Source: Aquimarina sp. MAR_2010_214 | Lineage (GTDB): Bacteria > Bacteroidota > Bacteroidia > Flavobacteriales > Flavobacteriaceae | Length of the DNA: 64,000 nucleotides | Assembly (NCBI RefSeq): GCF_002846555.1 | Contig: NZ_PJMS01000001.1 | Span: forward strand, 5,043,501-5,107,500 | Reading direction: 5' to 3' | In this document: positions 62,483 to 64,000 of the stretch, piece after piece | How positions within the stretch are numbered: position 1 is the first letter of the stretch | How the letters are laid out: each line of letters opens with the position of its first letter | Notes under the pieces: generated by a model | Seen by the model: the letters and a program-made list of their open reading frames with translations, nothing else | The model's database searches: none | What the model was told of the DNA's origin: nothing | Program-made: the position numbers and the translations under genes

Positions 62483-64000
62483 ATGAAATTGTCTATGTTT
62501 AGAAGAATACTCCTGACTCTCACGATTGCAGGGTTAAGTGTACATTGTACAAATAAAAAAGAAGTAAAAAAACCTGTAGACTATGTAGATGTTTTCATTG
62601 GAACAAAATCGCCAGGACACACATTTCCTGGTCCTATGCTTCCTTTTGGAATGGTACAATTGAGTCCCGACACCAGAAATGACCATACTAGTTGGCCTGC
62701 CTGTGCAGGATATGATTATATGGATACCTCTATTATAGGATTTACCCATACACACTTATCAGGAACAGGGGTTCCCGATTTAGGTGATATTCTATTCATG
62801 CCAACAACAGGAGAAACACAATTTCAAGCCGGAACTCCAGAAAATCCTGATTCTGGATATCGTTCTAGATATAGTCACCAAAGTGAATTTGCAGAACCTG
62901 GATATTATTCAGTTGTGCTCGATGACTACAATATAAAAACAGAACTAACCACTACAAAAAGAGTTGGAGTACATAGGTATTCGTATCCTAAATCAGAAAA
63001 GACCAGTATCATTATTGACCTAGAACATCGCGATCCAGTAATAGAAGCAGAGTTCGAAATCATCAGTAAAACAGAAATTGCCGGATATCGAAGATCAAAA
63101 GCATGGGCAGGAAATCAACGCCAGTATTTTGTTGCACAATTCTCAAAACCCATTGTATCCTATCAAATTCTTAATGGAGAAAAAATAGTAACTACAGGCA
63201 CTAAATTTAGCAGCAAAAAAATAATAGCAGCTCTCAATTTTGATAGTTCTGAAGATCAAATTACTACAAAAGTAGCACTGTCCGCTGTAAGCATAGATGG
63301 TGCCAGAAAAAACCTGGAAAAAGAATTACCAGGTTGGCACTTTGATGAAACAAGAAAAGAAGCAAAAAAAATCTGGAATAATTCGCTAAGCAAAATAGAA
63401 ATATCCGATAGCAATGAAGATAAAAAAGAAATCTTCTACACCTCATTATACCATAGCCTTTTAACCCCTAATTTATATAACGATGTAGACGGTCAATACC
63501 GTGGAATGGATGATAAAATACACACTGCAAAAGGGTTCAACAATTATACAGTTTTCTCTCTTTGGGACACATTTAGAGGTTTACACCCATTACTAACAAT
63601 TATAGAACCAGATGTAACCCGAGATATTGTTGTTACCTTACAAAAAAAGCATGAGCAATATGGCGAAATCCCCATGTGGGAACTAGCCGCAAATGACACA
63701 AGATGTATGATAGGATACCATGGAGTTTCGGTAATGGCAGATGCATATCTAAAAGGAATAACGAATGTAGATACCGAAAAAGTATTAAATGCGATGATAG
63801 AAAGTTCTAACGTAAAAAAAAGAGGCATTAATTACTATACCGAACTAGGTTTTGTTCCTTCAAATAAAAGCAGCCAATCTGTGTCTAAAACTCTAGAATA
63901 TGCATACGATGACTGGTGTATTGCGCAAATGGCAAAAACTTTAAACAAAACAGACATCTATAATGAATATTCTCGAAGAGCTCAATTTTTTGTTAATCTA
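62483..64000 (+). CDS. GH92-family alpha-mannosidase, 5' part
   Basis: The first 506 codons of a larger gene; the frame stays open to the end of the window. A signal peptide ends near Cys22 (LSVHC, an imperfect lipobox). The GH92 N-terminal module follows: VDVFIGTKSPGHTFPGPMLP, GMVQLSPDT, FTHTHLSGTGVPDLGDILFM. Then comes the linker and the start of the catalytic module with VSKTLEYAYDDWCIAQMAK. GH92 enzymes are calcium-dependent exo-alpha-mannosidases acting on N-glycans or mannans. Linked to the SusCD pair 3.5 kb upstream, it suggests a mannose-type substrate. Confidence 0.93.
   Translation, partial: MKLSMFRRILLTLTIAGLSVHCTNKKEVKKPVDYVDVFIGTKSPGHTFPGPMLPFGMVQLSPDTRNDHTSWPACAGYDYMDTSIIGFTHTHLSGTGVPDLGDILFMPTTGETQFQAGTPENPDSGYRSRYSHQSEFAEPGYYSVVLDDYNIKTELTTTKRVGVHRYSYPKSEKTSIIIDLEHRDPVIEAEFEIISKTEIAGYRRSKAWAGNQRQYFVAQFSKPIVSYQILNGEKIVTTGTKFSSKKIIAALNFDSSEDQITTKVALSAVSIDGARKNLEKELPGWHFDETRKEAKKIWNNSLSKIEISDSNEDKKEIFYTSLYHSLLTPNLYNDVDGQYRGMDDKIHTAKGFNNYTVFSLWDTFRGLHPLLTIIEPDVTRDIVVTLQKKHEQYGEIPMWELAANDTRCMIGYHGVSVMADAYLKGITNVDTEKVLNAMIESSNVKKRGINYYTELGFVPSNKSSQSVSKTLEYAYDDWCIAQMAKTLNKTDIYNEYSRRAQFFVNL

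Overview
The window is AT-rich chromosomal DNA from a marine-type flavobacterium (phylum Bacteroidota, family Flavobacteriaceae; an Aquimarina-like genus is plausible but not provable from here). The evidence is two SusC/SusD pairs, a type IX secretion C-terminal sorting domain, many short Bacteroidota-type lipoproteins, a DnaJ with a reduced zinc finger, a Lacal_2735-type small protein, and a tmRNA with the tag GENNYALAA. No rRNA, tRNA, CRISPR array or intact insertion sequence was seen.

Layout. 1-7.3 kb holds housekeeping genes: the start of an ABC ATPase, grpE-dnaJ, YceI, a TIGR01777 epimerase, a DUF4920 lipoprotein with mnmD, ilvE, and a MazG-like pyrophosphohydrolase. 7.5-11.5 kb is a histidine kinase/response regulator pair flanked by two unknown genes. 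11.6-19.8 kb holds a DPP III-like lipoprotein peptidase, an SRPBCC/GyrI-like protein, crcB, a P-II protein, a porin, DUF1684, an MFS carrier and a DJ-1-like lipoprotein. 20-23 kb holds a 30-residue nine-cysteine peptide, a SigZ-like sigma factor, a hydrolase-like protein, an Lrp regulator, and two related 3'-end elements that look like small structured RNAs ending in terminators. 23.2-35.7 kb holds an AgcS symporter, a membrane LuxR regulator, a fused isobutyryl-CoA mutase, an MBL hydrolase, DUF4197, a BtuF-like receptor, pyrF and a saccharopine dehydrogenase-like enzyme.

35.8-41.9 kb is the tmRNA gene followed by a roughly 5.7-kb candidate island. A second, imperfect copy of the tmRNA 3' end with its own terminator closes the island. 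Inside are an intact sulfite dehydrogenase subunit, its cytochrome partner broken by a frameshift, a lost heme cysteine and a stop codon, a sulfurtransferase broken by a stop and frameshifts, an intact sterol-desaturase-like protein, a membrane protein and a broken Hsp20 gene. 42-43.5 kb is a gene-poor scar zone with an intact 55-residue double-glycine leader peptide that resembles a bacteriocin or signal-peptide precursor.

43.5-52.1 kb, minus strand, reads as one nutrient locus: SusC, SusD, a DapA-family lyase and two M24 Xaa-Pro peptidases. This suggests uptake and breakdown of proline- or hydroxyproline-rich peptides. 53.1-56.2 kb encodes a large T9SS-secreted metallopeptidase whose catalytic domain is present twice, almost identical in DNA. 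57.4-64 kb is a second utilisation locus, SusC-SusD-GH92 (cut by the window end), likely for mannose-containing glycans, next to an Lrp regulator and a 160-bp MITE-like element.
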